A DNA stretch of 64,000 bases from Beverwykella pulmonaria (taxonomy: Eukaryota; Ascomycota; Dothideomycetes; Pleosporales; Melanommataceae). The notes beneath the pieces were generated by a model. That model made no database searches and was not told where the DNA came from. It was given only the letters and a program-made list of their open reading frames with translations. The translations under genes were made by a program, and so were the position numbers. The DNA lies in assembly GCA_001599595.1 (NCBI GenBank), contig BCHH01000008.1, forward strand, positions 416,220-480,219, read 5' to 3'. Shown piece after piece: positions 22,101-31,913 of this stretch; positions within the stretch are counted from its first letter, which is position 1; each line of letters opens with the position of its first letter.

Positions 22101-23916
22101 TCCACACAATGGACTTACAAATGAGGACAACGACCAAGCTCCAGAATTGCACATCTCGGATCTTCTTCAAGGCATCCTTCTGGCCTTGGAGCGTCTCTTT
22201 CAGCGCCTTGAGTTGATCTTCCATCACTTTCTGCAACGCCGTAAGTTCTTGACTAATGCCTCTCAAAGCAACGCCCATGTTCACGATGGCATTCGAAGCG
22301 TTGACCGAAGCCTTGTTGATGGTAGCCGCAATCTTGAGAGCTCCCTTGACGCCCCTTTCCACGGCTCTTTTCTGGATCTTTTCCTTTTCGCTATCGTCTT
22401 CGGTATCTTCGTATGCTTTCGCATCGGCTTCCATTAGCTTTGTCAGAGCAAGGTGCTGCTTAGAAGATCTCCGGATAGTGGTGACCAATGGCATTACGTC
22501 GACTTGTGTCTTCATGTACTGATCACGCAACTGCTGAGTGAGCGACCGGAGATCGAGCAGCGAACCTGGTGAAGCGACGCCAAGGTATGTAATATCCGGA
22601 CAATCAATAACGTACGTCCACGCAGTGTCTTCTTTCGTGGCCATTTCTTCGTCATCCACAGCTTTGGAGACCCTCTGCCTCCAGAGCTTCTTGTTCCGAA
22701 GCGCGACCAGACCTTGCTCGTTAGAGCTCAAACCGTCCGTTGATGCTTGCAATGTTTTATCCTTAATGTCGACCTTGGTAGGGTCTTTGGAATCGACTGT
22801 GATATTCCAAGAGAACGAGCCTGTGTCGATCCCAAAAAGCTTTCCTGCATAGTAACAGAGCTGTTTCCACTTCACGTCGATTGCCTTGCTTTTCGACGTG
22901 ATTTTCACGTCGTTGAAAGAGATATCGTCGATGAGATCATTGCCTTTGAAGACTTTCAATCTGCCGTCCGGCCCTGCCACGAAAAGACTGAACGTAGGTA
23001 CCGCATCAGCAGTCGTGCCGGCTGCATGAGTTGCCACTGTGACTAGATTGTCTGCAGGTAGGCATTTGTCACCGACCTTCTTCCAACCGTCAATGAACAG
23101 TTTGGGCCAATTGTTTTTGGCATCGGCCCGTTTCGTGTCTGTCATGGGCCGTGGTTCCTTCTTCCACAGACTCCTTCCAACACTGAGATAGAATGACCCA
23201 TTGTAAGGAAACATGTGGACCGCACCCTTGGTCGTGTCAGCTTCTGCAGGTAAGTTGTCGAAGTGAGCCCAGCTCTCTGTGACGGTGTCAGTACCAGTGC
23301 CCGTGGAAGTCTTGTTGAGATATCGGATTGCTCGACCAGCCAGACCGACAATAGGTGACGTATTGAGCGTTGCGTTATATTTTTCCAAGTCGGGCTGAGT
23401 CTTTGGACAGTCAGTATTCCTCGGGCAAAGTTGGAAGGTATATTACCAAGAGCTCTTCGAAATTGACGAGAATAGGCGTAGCAGCCGTCACCATGGTCTT
23501 CATGGTCAACGCCGCTCCCTTGCCCTTCTCGCCCTTGAGGAAATCGGTGACCTCCTTGATAGCATCCTGTTCCTCTTTCGTCTTACCGATTGGTTTACTG
23601 GCTGGCGGCGCGGCGAAGCCCGATGGATCTGACTGCTCACCAAGTGATAAGGCATTCGTGTCGAAGGCTGCTTTCTCCGTGGCAGCCCTGTTGCTTTGCA
23701 GTAAGTTCAGGGAGGTATCAATACTGTCCATGACCTGTTCTTTGTTAGCATGCAATACTGCATGAACTTGACATGGGAAGAGCCTGCCTTGTTGTACATC
23801 TTGGTGTTGTACGCAATAGTGTCGGCATCATCAGTAGTGTCCTCCCGCCGGACCTCCGTCACCACCTCGTTGGTGACGATGTCGAGGAATGGGAGTACTT
23901 GGGACGGGGAAAACAT
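19157..23916 (-). CDS. Large alpha-helical pore-forming-like protein (HBL/ClyA-type similarity)
   Basis: About 1,536 residues. Exons inferred: 23916-23773, 23734-23447, 23400-22119 and 22053-19157. Intron 1 would be only 38 nt, so the N-terminus is uncertain. Layout: helical N-terminus; a middle region (about 160-370) of short beta-like segments; a long helical/coiled-coil stretch (about 440-560); a strongly hydrophobic hairpin (about 563-601) built across the exon 3/4 junction; helices ending near 710; a second long helical module (about 850-1130); a third module with another hydrophobic stretch (about 1355-1380) and a coiled coil. Helix-hydrophobic hairpin-helix order is the signature of ClyA/HBL/Nhe/Xax pore formers, and the 600-710 part resembles fungal proteins annotated as Bacillus haemolytic enterotoxin-like. 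Toxicity, target and secretion are unknown; no signal peptide is seen. Family assignment comes from pattern only. Confidence 0.7.
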
Positions 23917-25144
23917 CTTGACTCGTAGATTTGATGGAAACGTCTATCAAAGTGGAAGGTATATACCCTGGGGCTGCCCTGACGATCTCGACTTAACGTC
24001 CTGTCAGATGGACTTATATACTTGGTTTCCTGGGTACAAGATACAATTCGAGCTGCGAAGCATTGGCAAAGGCTCTTTCAGCAGCCACATTTAGAAAGCG
24101 TTGCACAGGCGGCAAGCCAGTCGTCTATCCTGAGTCAATAGTCGGACCTGAATTTCAGCTAAAGTGGAGTATTGGCAGCCTAGAACTTGCGCGGCTCGAT
24201 GCAATTATCTGCAGGCATGCACTTCAATGCACACGCAAGAATCTATGGGACGCGAAGGACCCTCGGTTCAGCTCGGGAGATATGATCGAGGACCAAATCA
24301 GCGACTCGCGTACTCCAAGATTCGGAGAGCTCATTCCAGGCATTGGCACTGTGACCCGAAGAGTGACAAGCCAGTAGTGTATCTCAGGCATTTTTGTTCG
24401 TACGGAGTACGCGGTGACATGGATAGTAACTGTAGACCATGCGAACCTTTCAGGGCAACGATCGCCATCCAAGAGTGTAGAACGTTCCGGGCACTGTGAT
24501 GATTGTTGCAGCATGCGTTCGCGAGGTCCACCGTGGATTAAATGGCGTGGTAGGAGTGAGCTGAAAAGGGTCAAAGCTAAGCGAGGCGGGAGACGGAACG
24601 AGTCGTTAGCCCGTCCCTCTGAACGACATACGTGAGGAACAGAATTATTGAGCTTGCCACTTGTGCTTTGTGGGGTTGCAACACCAAAATTGTGGGTTCA
24701 CCTTCGGCGGCTCCGGCACAACGACATCCCACATCAAGAGTAGTCCCTCGCCTGACTCGTGTGGGCGCGCACTGCATAGGTTGAACATGCTTGACATGCA
24801 GGTATCTTGACTTTCATGGCGTCTCGAAAGCGTTGCCGTTCTCAGATGAGCTTGTGGAGCGGCTGGAAGGCCGGGAAGCTGACTGTCTACAGCGTCTCGC
24901 AGCACGCCCAAGCAGAATCGAGGAGCGAATCGCAAGGCTTCGAGGGCCTCGCCTTGATCATTGGAGATTCGAGAGCATATAAGGCGGGTAGAATGCAAGG
25001 CAAGGATCGTCACTCAGTCCTCAACCTACAAATTTCTTCTCACTTGCCAAACTGGCCGAAGCATTTGATCCCTGGTGTGGTGATATCAACGAACGTGCAA
25101 TTACAGCGCTAGCCTCCGGTCAAACCAACCCTGTTGTCCCTTCA
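23917..25144. other. Divergent intergenic region between HBL-like and metalloprotease genes
   Basis: About 1.2 kb separating the two divergent starts. Short ORFs occur on both strands but none shows a domain. In the frame of the metalloprotease the sequence is open from about 24995 without an ATG, so an upstream exon could extend that protein. Confidence 0.4.
24976..24984 (+). promoter_or_regulatory. TATA-like element of the metalloprotease gene
   Basis: catataagg lies about 165 bp upstream of the metalloprotease ATG in an otherwise GC-balanced stretch. Position suggests a core promoter. Confidence 0.35.
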
Positions 25145-25915
25145 ATGGCGAAGACCATCATCCCCGTCTCGGAGCTCACCAAGTATCCCTGCGACACGCA
25201 GGAGGAGGAGGATCCCTCTTTTGGTCCCGCCCCCATCTCCAACTTGGCCGGCACTACAGGTGACAACAACCCGGACGAGCCCGACTCCCTCGTCGTAGGC
25301 TACGGGACCATTGTTCCCCGCTGGGATGTTCATCTCACTCAGGGCAGAGTCCTCCAGTACTTTGTGCAAGAGGAGAGCTTCACGTTTCCCGACCAAGCGC
25401 GATCTGCAGCCAAAACGTTCCAGGATGCCGCCGATACATGGAACGAGCTCGAACTGGGTGTCGCCATCTCCGAGACGACAGACCAGGACAGCGCAAACTT
25501 CTACCTTGTGTATAAGCCCAATCCCACTGTTGGGTCGGGCCGCAACACGCTCGCCCGTGCCTTCTTCCCTCACGAGGTCGACCAGGATGTCATCGTCTTC
25601 TCGCGTGCCTTTGATCCGACCGCCAAACCCATCCTCAAGAACATCTTCCAGCACGAGATTGGTCATATCCTCGGCCTACGCCACGAGTTCGCCATCACGG
25701 GCGACGATAAGAAGAATATCAAGCCCGAGGGTCAGGGCGCTATTCAGTTCCTCAACAACAACTACAACTCGATCATGAGTTACAACTTCCCTCCCAAGAT
25801 TCAGGACAGCGACCGCGAGCAGATCACTCAGTTCTACAAGCTGAGCAATGGTTACATGATGGGGGATAGTCCGATCACCGACTATCAGCCCCAGATTCGA
25901 CGAAAGAACCGGTAG
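25145..25915 (+). CDS. Metzincin-type zinc metalloprotease (matrixin/astacin-like)
   Basis: A single-exon 256-residue protein. The extended zinc site HEIGHILGLRHEF (near residue 176) gives three histidine ligands and the catalytic glutamate. The Met-turn SIMSYNFPP follows about 35 residues later, as in metzincins. The segment AAKTFQDAADTWNELELGV matches the pro-catalytic helix seen in small matrixin-like fungal proteases. There is no obvious signal peptide or propeptide with a cysteine switch. Start: the ATG at 25145 gives a plausible N-terminus, though the frame is open upstream and a 5' exon cannot be excluded. It is divergent from the HBL-like gene, and a Fot1-like relic begins only a few bases past its stop. 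The substrate is unknown. Confidence 0.82.
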   Translation: MAKTIIPVSELTKYPCDTQEEEDPSFGPAPISNLAGTTGDNNPDEPDSLVVGYGTIVPRWDVHLTQGRVLQYFVQEESFTFPDQARSAAKTFQDAADTWNELELGVAISETTDQDSANFYLVYKPNPTVGSGRNTLARAFFPHEVDQDVIVFSRAFDPTAKPILKNIFQHEIGHILGLRHEFAITGDDKKNIKPEGQGAIQFLNNNYNSIMSYNFPPKIQDSDREQITQFYKLSNGYMMGDSPITDYQPQIRRKNR

Positions 25916-25917
25916 GA

Positions 25918-27060
25918 TGGTGTGGTATAAGTGCTATAAGGGAACTGGCAAAAACACTGGTAGCAAGGAGCAGCTCAATGGGTCCGTCGGTCTTCCGAAG
26001 GATGCTTGTACACGTATCTTGCACAGGTAAGTCACCAGTAGAATGGTAGCTGAGAGGCTTGAACATCACCACATCGAGCGGCTGCAGCGTGTGAGTGCTG
26101 TGAGGTGGATAGATACCTAATATTATCTTATGTCTGTGGCATTACTCCAGAAACTCTTCTGTTAGGTGGCTGCCATGGCCATCTACAAGCAATAAGCGGT
26201 CCTTTCTTCGAGCTTTGCCTGCTGTGAAGCGCTCAAATACCTGCTGAAGCCAGGCAAGACCAAGCCCAGCGTTCGACCAGCCACTGCTTGATACTCCAAA
26301 GAAGGCCATATGTTCTCCTGCCTCTACATCCCCCACCCAAGTTGTTTGTATGTTCTTGGAGTAGCCTCATATATGAGAGTTGGCGGCAACGCTGTACCAT
26401 CAGCGCAAACACACGCTAAGAAGCTTATCCACTCGCGATTGCCATCTTATAGCATCTGCTTAAACAGCCTCTTACTGAATATCCTTTTCTGTCTATCAAC
26501 GGCTCCAATCATGAAGCCCTTTCTCATCCATATTATAAGTATGCTCAGACTCTACTTCGTAGAATTTGATTTTGCTGCCCAGCTGTTCAAATTACACCTT
26601 GTAATTATCACCAAAGTTAGCAGCGTGGCGTTGGCGATCCATAGAAGTGCTTCATCGAGATGTGAGCCTATCTTGGTGTCGGCAGAGGAAGCGAGTGACC
26701 CAGCTTTCAGACAGGGAATCCAGCGATATCGGCTGCGAAATTCTGCACCATCTCTCTTGTAGAAGGTAGCTTACGCTCTGTCAGTCCCTCTATATACTTT
26801 ACAAGCTCTGCCTCCTGTTGTGGTTGTAGATTCCGTTGTGATATTGATACCTCTTCTCGAGAGCGTGTTTCGCGGCGGTGTCTACGCGTCAACGTTGAGC
26901 GAACAATACCATGCTTATCAGCTATTCTCTGCCACGAGATCTTGTCGCCAGATGACATAAAATCATACTCTGCAAGAGCTTCTTTAATACCTGTCATTGT
27001 TGTTGTGCTGTGATGCTGAGAAAAAAATAGCGCATATCGGGTTTCCGCGCATTTGGTGAT
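25918..27060 (-). mobile_element. Fot1/Pot-like (pogo family) DNA transposon relic
   Basis: A decayed transposase on the minus strand. N-terminal HTH/CENP-B region near 27000-26710 (GIKEALAEYDFMSSGDKISW, SISQRNLQPQQEAELVKYIE). The DDE core is in several frames: YNMDEKG at about 26540, then a +1 shift, DGNREWISFLACVCADGTAL, LLLVDGHGSHLTEEF near 26160-26190, and LQPLDVVMFKPLS near 26070. All three catalytic aspartate motifs are present, but frameshifts and stops rule out activity. The 3' end touches the metalloprotease stop region. Confidence 0.78.
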
Positions 27061-27195
27061 GACGCGCGTTTGGTGCACGGACAGGGTAAGCGAGCTTTTA
27101 GCGTGCTCGGCCGAGCTGCAACCTGCACAGAGGTCATCGCGCGATTCCAACTCTATACTCTTCTATGGTTTTATCTTCTATATCTCAAACATAAA

Positions 27196-28152
27196 ATGCC
27201 AAGTAGCGGAACAGATCCTTCTCCATTCGCGCTCCAGGCATCACTTACCAACGTCGTTCTCTCTGGCGAAGAGCTAGAATTTGCCGTCTATCGAGCTCGC
27301 TCCCCTAAACATGGCGACATTGCTCTACGTATCCCGAAAAGCTCAACATATGAAAACGTCAACGATCCGAATATTGACTCCAAGTCATTGCTGAAACAAG
27401 AGTTCAGTCTATACTGCCATTTGCAAACAAACAATATCCCCGTTCCCAGCCCATGCGAGCTGCTAGAAGTCGCTGGTAAATCAGTCATGATGAGTCAGTT
27501 TGTCGAGAGTGACGATTCAAGCGTGGAGTTACGCGATATTGGAAGAGTTATGGGTATGCTGCATAGTATTCCTTTGCCAAAAATGGATCCTTTAATCGCA
27601 CAAGAAGGATTGGAAGTTCTAGACGTACTTCCGAAACGGATTACCCGCCGATGGGCCGAGCTGGACAAGTTGGTGCCGTCACTGCCACCGCTTCCTGCTG
27701 AAGGAAAACTTAAACGGCTGGCACGCGGTCTGGAACGATTTCCTAAATGCCTTTTGCACATGGACTTGCGCGATGTGAATCTAAGGGTTAAGAGAGGGCG
27801 CATAGTCGGCGTTGTGGACTGGTCAAATGCACTTATCGGTCCAGCTGCTATGGATTTATACCGTCTCATAGAACTGCAAAAGCCTGGTGAAGAGTTTCTC
27901 GAAGGATATCGCCAAGTATTGGAGCTACCCGCTCTCGAAGAATTCGAGGAGATTTTATTGCGGCTTGACGCGGCAGTTATGCTAGCGTTGGTATTTCTTT
28001 CCGAGGCACCAGAGCCGGAAAGAGCAGACGAGTTAGTGAGAAGAGTCAATGTGGTGGCGGAGGAACTTACTAGGTTTGTCGAGGCGAGAACATACCCAGA
28101 ACACTTGGCTTCCTCATTTACTGAAGAAGCTGAACGAGAGTATTTTAACTAA
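27196..28152 (+). CDS. APH / choline-kinase-like phosphotransferase family protein
   Basis: A 318-residue, intronless protein kinase-like fold protein. The N-lobe has LSGEELEFAVYRAR and ALRIPKS; the catalytic loop is HMDLRDVNLRVKRG and the metal-binding motif is VVDWSNALIG. Fungal APH-family members phosphorylate small molecules; the substrate is unknown. The catalytic loop has HMDLRDVNL rather than the usual HxDxxxxN spacing with Pro or His, still compatible with activity. The start at 27196 follows an AT-rich leader; an in-frame ATG at 27070 would add 42 residues reaching into the transposon end and is less likely. Confidence 0.75.
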   Translation: MPSSGTDPSPFALQASLTNVVLSGEELEFAVYRARSPKHGDIALRIPKSSTYENVNDPNIDSKSLLKQEFSLYCHLQTNNIPVPSPCELLEVAGKSVMMSQFVESDDSSVELRDIGRVMGMLHSIPLPKMDPLIAQEGLEVLDVLPKRITRRWAELDKLVPSLPPLPAEGKLKRLARGLERFPKCLLHMDLRDVNLRVKRGRIVGVVDWSNALIGPAAMDLYRLIELQKPGEEFLEGYRQVLELPALEEFEEILLRLDAAVMLALVFLSEAPEPERADELVRRVNVVAEELTRFVEARTYPEHLASSFTEEAEREYFN

Positions 28153-28690
28153 GGTGCGGCATGATCATACAATTAACAAGCTGCAGACAGCAGTCTTAGG
28201 TCCTCAACATCCCTATACCATTTCATCTCGCTAAGCCCTCACAACATGGCAGTCAGTGACTATGGAGCTTAGCAACTAGAATGTTTTTAAAGCGGCAGGC
28301 CAGACGTAATACAAAAACAGCATAGCCCAGGCACAGCAGTTCGCTTAACCTATGTGAGAATGGTACTTTGTGTTGCCACCGCTAGCGGTACGATGGCCGA
28401 CCCGCACCGGCCACACCTTTGTCGAAGGGCGCATAGTTTTTTTGCGTGCGAATGAAGACCGTCTTTGAGCGCTAAGACGCTTTAGCAACGACTAAGTTAG
28501 ATGGAATAATGAGCAGATCTAAATTTAACCAGGTGCCCGGAACAGGACCCACTGCAGGAACCAGAATGAGCCTCTGTAGCTGGCTAGGCACAATCGAAAA
28601 TGGACATATAATGCAAGTGAAAGCGCATTTATAACGTTCAACGATCCAGACGAAAAACGTACACTCTCATCCATATCAAATGCTATTGCC
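28153..28690. other. Gene-free stretch
   Basis: Nothing supported between the APH-family gene and the FunK1 relic. Confidence 0.4.
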
Positions 28691-29680
28691 CCAGTGTATC
28701 TAAGCCATCAGTTGCCTGCTGAAGAATAGACTTCATGCGAGAGTAGAGCCCCCAATCCTCTCTTAGCCATCGCTTCCCCTCCGGAAAGACCACTTTCCGT
28801 AGCTCTTTTACAGAACCAAGTTACGGCATGCAGTAAGCGGTAGAGTTCTCTTCCATTTCCTTGTTGAACTTGTCCTCTTCGAGTACCGACCCCATTTTGA
28901 TTTTCGCGAGATTTTCTGTACTCTCAAAGTTCCATGTCTCAAACTTTGAAACGCGACGTCGCCCACCTGGACCCGTGCAATGAATACAAACCCAAAACAA
29001 TACCCAGAAGAACGATTCCAGATCGTGCATGAAGTTGTGGTCTTCACCGTAAAGAGCCCCGATTGCCATAAACACCTTAGTGTCGGTTTTGCTCGGCGCA
29101 CCAGAAGCCTTCTCCCGATCGATCTTAATGGCGAGGTCGAGATCGATCAAGAAGCCGTTATCCTCTGTAGTGTTCAGCATGACGTTGCCGACAGATATAT
29201 CTCGGTGGAGAATGTTCGCATCTAGTAGCGATTCGTGTCCTAAGAAATTAGCACGTAACCTCCAAAGGCTTCATGCGGGTACTCACCTTTTATGCCGCCA
29301 AGCAAGCCTGTTAGTATCCCGCGTGGAGAGCTCGCTTCGTAGACAGTCTTTCCAATATCCCGCATGACCACCCGTCGATGAACGCGATTTCTTCGTTGTG
29401 GTATGTCTTGCTTGACTGGAGAGTCTGAGCATGACCGTTTAGGAAGCGGCATTGATGCGCCGATGCTACTTAACGATCTCTTTCGTTCAGTCGTTCGAGA
29501 ACTGCTTCTGCTCCTACCCCATCCTGGCCCAGAAGTAAGCGAAGTTGTTGAGCTCGTGATGGACTCAAAAGGCGCCGCTCGTTGTTGCAATGGATTCCGG
29601 CCGATGGTGTCGCTAAGTCCCCTCCGTACATTTTCAAGGACGTTGTCCACGTTGCCACCAATGAGCACGGTCTCGTGATG
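28691..29680 (-). pseudogene. FunK1-type fungal protein kinase, truncated and interrupted
   Basis: The minus strand carries the FunK1 C-lobe: ILHRDISVGNVMLN (catalytic loop), GFLIDLDLAIKIDREK (DFG-equivalent DLD), MAIGALYGEDHNFMHDLES and FFWVLFWVCIHCTGPGG. One intron, 29286-29240, joins it in frame to an upstream part with RRVVMRDIGKTVYEASSPRG. A TAA at 28821 stops the frame, yet about 40 further residues with family character (LRKVVFPEGKRW, EDWGLYSRM) follow in the same frame, so the gene looks nonsense-mutated. The N-lobe is missing: at about 29680 the sequence switches to a hAT transposase relic. Confidence 0.65.
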
Positions 29681-30285
29681 GTAGTCTACAGCAAGGTGGA
29701 TGTTTTTCTGAGATGATTGAAGCTGTTTTCGTACAATATCCTTTGCTTGAATATACTAGGAATAAAAATGCTTCTTAAGTGTATTATGAGATGTTGGCAT
29801 AAATTTGGTGCCCTGGGGATTCAACGCTTGAACAAAGGCATGAAATTCAGGCCATTCCACACATGAGAATGGAAGCTGTCGTACAATAACAAGGTCCAGA
29901 AGAGTTTCGCCAACAACCTTCTGTTTGACTGTGCGCCGAAGAATCTCTTGGTCAAGGTTGTCTTTATCACCAAGCTAAAGAAGGAGCTTGGTGTATAAGG
30001 ATTCAACAGTGTCCGCTGCTATCGTACGAATAGCTGAATGTATTTTGGAAACTTCAATATCATAAACCGTCCGCAGGTGGTTCCTCGTATTAGTTGTGCT
30101 CTGGGCAGAGAACAGGCAATACTTGCACCACATCCACTTTGATTCAGGCTTCCCCTCCTTTTCCTCTACTGTTAGCGTACGACAGTGCTCATGGACCGGG
30201 AGAGATCTTTGGTGATTTTTTTGTTGAAGGAACCGAAAGAAGAGACAAGTTCTCACTTTCGTCAATAAATAAAGACATCTTAATA
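29681..30285 (-). mobile_element. hAT-family transposase relic (N-terminal part)
   Basis: One minus-strand frame interrupted by TAG stops at 29975 and about 29757. It begins with a BED-type zinc finger (WMWCKYCLFSAQ, then TTNTRNHLRTVYDIEV), continues with LPFSCVEWPEFHAFVQALNP and MPTSHNTLKKHF, and ends at SSQKNIHLAVD, the block that precedes the catalytic domain in hAT transposases. The catalytic and dimerisation domains are absent. Both TAG codons are explained by CAG-to-TAG (CpA-to-TpA) change, as expected from RIP. Confidence 0.65.
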
Positions 30286-30890
30286 TGCAGTGGACAATGC
30301 TCTAAAGGTGAGAAGAGAAAAAGATTTTTATGCCAAATATTTCTAAACCGATATTGACTGAGCCGACATCGATTAGTTGATGATCAGTTCGTAACTAATT
30401 AGTGCCAGCTCTAAAGCCTGTAACAGCGGCCGCGCTCATTCCCAACCTTGGATGTGTTGGGGTATAAGACTTATCATTTCTGGTGGCAGATGTACCAGCT
30501 TTAGTAGGAGAAATTGCCTGTATTAAGCAGACGAATGATTTAGTTTGGCGCAAGTATCTTTAGGATAGTTTGATTGTTGTGGCCAAGGCAGTAGAAAACC
30601 AAATTAAATAATATGTACGTGTTACTGGTAGAGCAGTATAGAAGGGGTTAAAGACATAGGCTCTTAGTGACAATGAATTTAAGTTAGGGAATGAGTCAGA
30701 TTTAGTTGAGATTTGAGGGCCTCGAGAGGAAAACGGGAATGGGATAAGGTGGAGATGTTGGAATTGAATTCAATTATTGCAGGCCGAAATTAGGGGCTCT
30801 CAATGCAGCATAGCTACGGCCACAACTGACACATTAGTTTCCATTCGCTAGCTCAGATTGGGACGAACTCGTACCAAACAGGTCTCGCGC
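30286..30890. other. Gene-free AT-rich stretch
   Basis: Nothing supported; TA-rich sequence with no recognisable coding block. Confidence 0.4.
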
Positions 30891-30903
30891 TCTTCCTTGC
30901 CTT

Positions 30904-31146
30904 GTGACGTTGAGTCGACTGCGCCGCGACTACATGGTAGCATGGGTATGCGCGCTTCTGGTCAAGGTGGTAGTACTGCTGGACAAAGAGCACAACGACC
31001 TTGGACGCAATAACGACGATGGTCTGTATACTTTAGGGTCGATGAGCGGACACAATGTTGCGATTGTATGTCTGCCTGCTGGCTACATCAGCAACACCGT
31101 AGCAACACAGATGAAAGCGACGTTCAAGGGGATCGATCCTGTTTAG
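30904..31146 (+). pseudogene. Nucleoside-phosphorylase (PNP_UDP) domain relic of a fungal NLR-like protein
   Basis: An 80-residue frame matching the start of the phosphorylase-like N-terminal domain common in fungal STAND proteins: DYMVAWVCALLVK, LLDKEHNDLGRNNDDGLYTL, SGHNVAIVCLPAG, VATQMKATFKGI. The next expected block (GLMVGIGGG) is replaced by a stop and unrelated sequence, and no NB-ARC or NACHT follows. It is a truncated remnant of a second NLR-type gene. Confidence 0.65.
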
Positions 31147-31913
31147 ATAGGTGGTACCACGGCCCGCCGTGACGCACACCAACCCCAAAATCCTCAATAT
31201 TTTCAACGATCCATGATAAAAGCTCCGTATTGATGATTAGAAGCTCACTTTTGCTTCGCTCTGTGACCTATACTGCTGACCGCGAGCAGATGCAAACTCC
31301 ATACGCAGGCAATATGTCAGCCACTACTCCTCTCTACGCCAGGGCCCGCAGCCCTCGAGCTCTCAAGTACGAGTTGCAGTTAGGTCTGAGCAATGATACT
31401 ACTCACATGGTCTATATCAGTGACTGAGATGACTGGGTGAATTGCAGCATTGTCTATGGTGCAGCCATACGCCTCTTGGCATGTCTCCTTCTAATGATGT
31501 AGCTTTTAAGGCATGCAAAACACAATTTCCTAACTTCGCTCTCATACGCCTTGGTCCCAGTCAAGCACCAGCAGCGAAGAGGCCTGAAGATCGATGAATA
31601 ACATAGAAATTGAACTAACTAGGAGGCGTCTTAGTCTAGGCAACCACAACTACAAGATCGGAAAAGAGACGAAGGTATACTGCCATGCTATGCATGTATG
31701 TTGATGTCAGTTCAAGCCTTGATCGACCCATGCGGGGACTCTAATGCAATGGCGCAGAGGAGAATTTTGAGCTCTGTAGCCGACAACGAATGAGGATGTT
31801 AAATATCGGGCGGGTAGAAATTGCATACGCTGGCAATATTATACAAAGTACCTCTTCGGACTCCTGTAAATATCTCTATCATCTAAGATCAGCTACTTTA
31901 CTCATATATCATC
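31147..31913. other. Gene-free stretch
   Basis: Nothing supported; probably decayed sequence plus the 3' flank of the desaturase gene. Confidence 0.4.

Noticed and set aside
25142..25666. A 174-residue minus-strand ORF opposite the metalloprotease
   Set aside because: Antisense to the protease frame that carries the zinc site; the low-complexity product is not credible.
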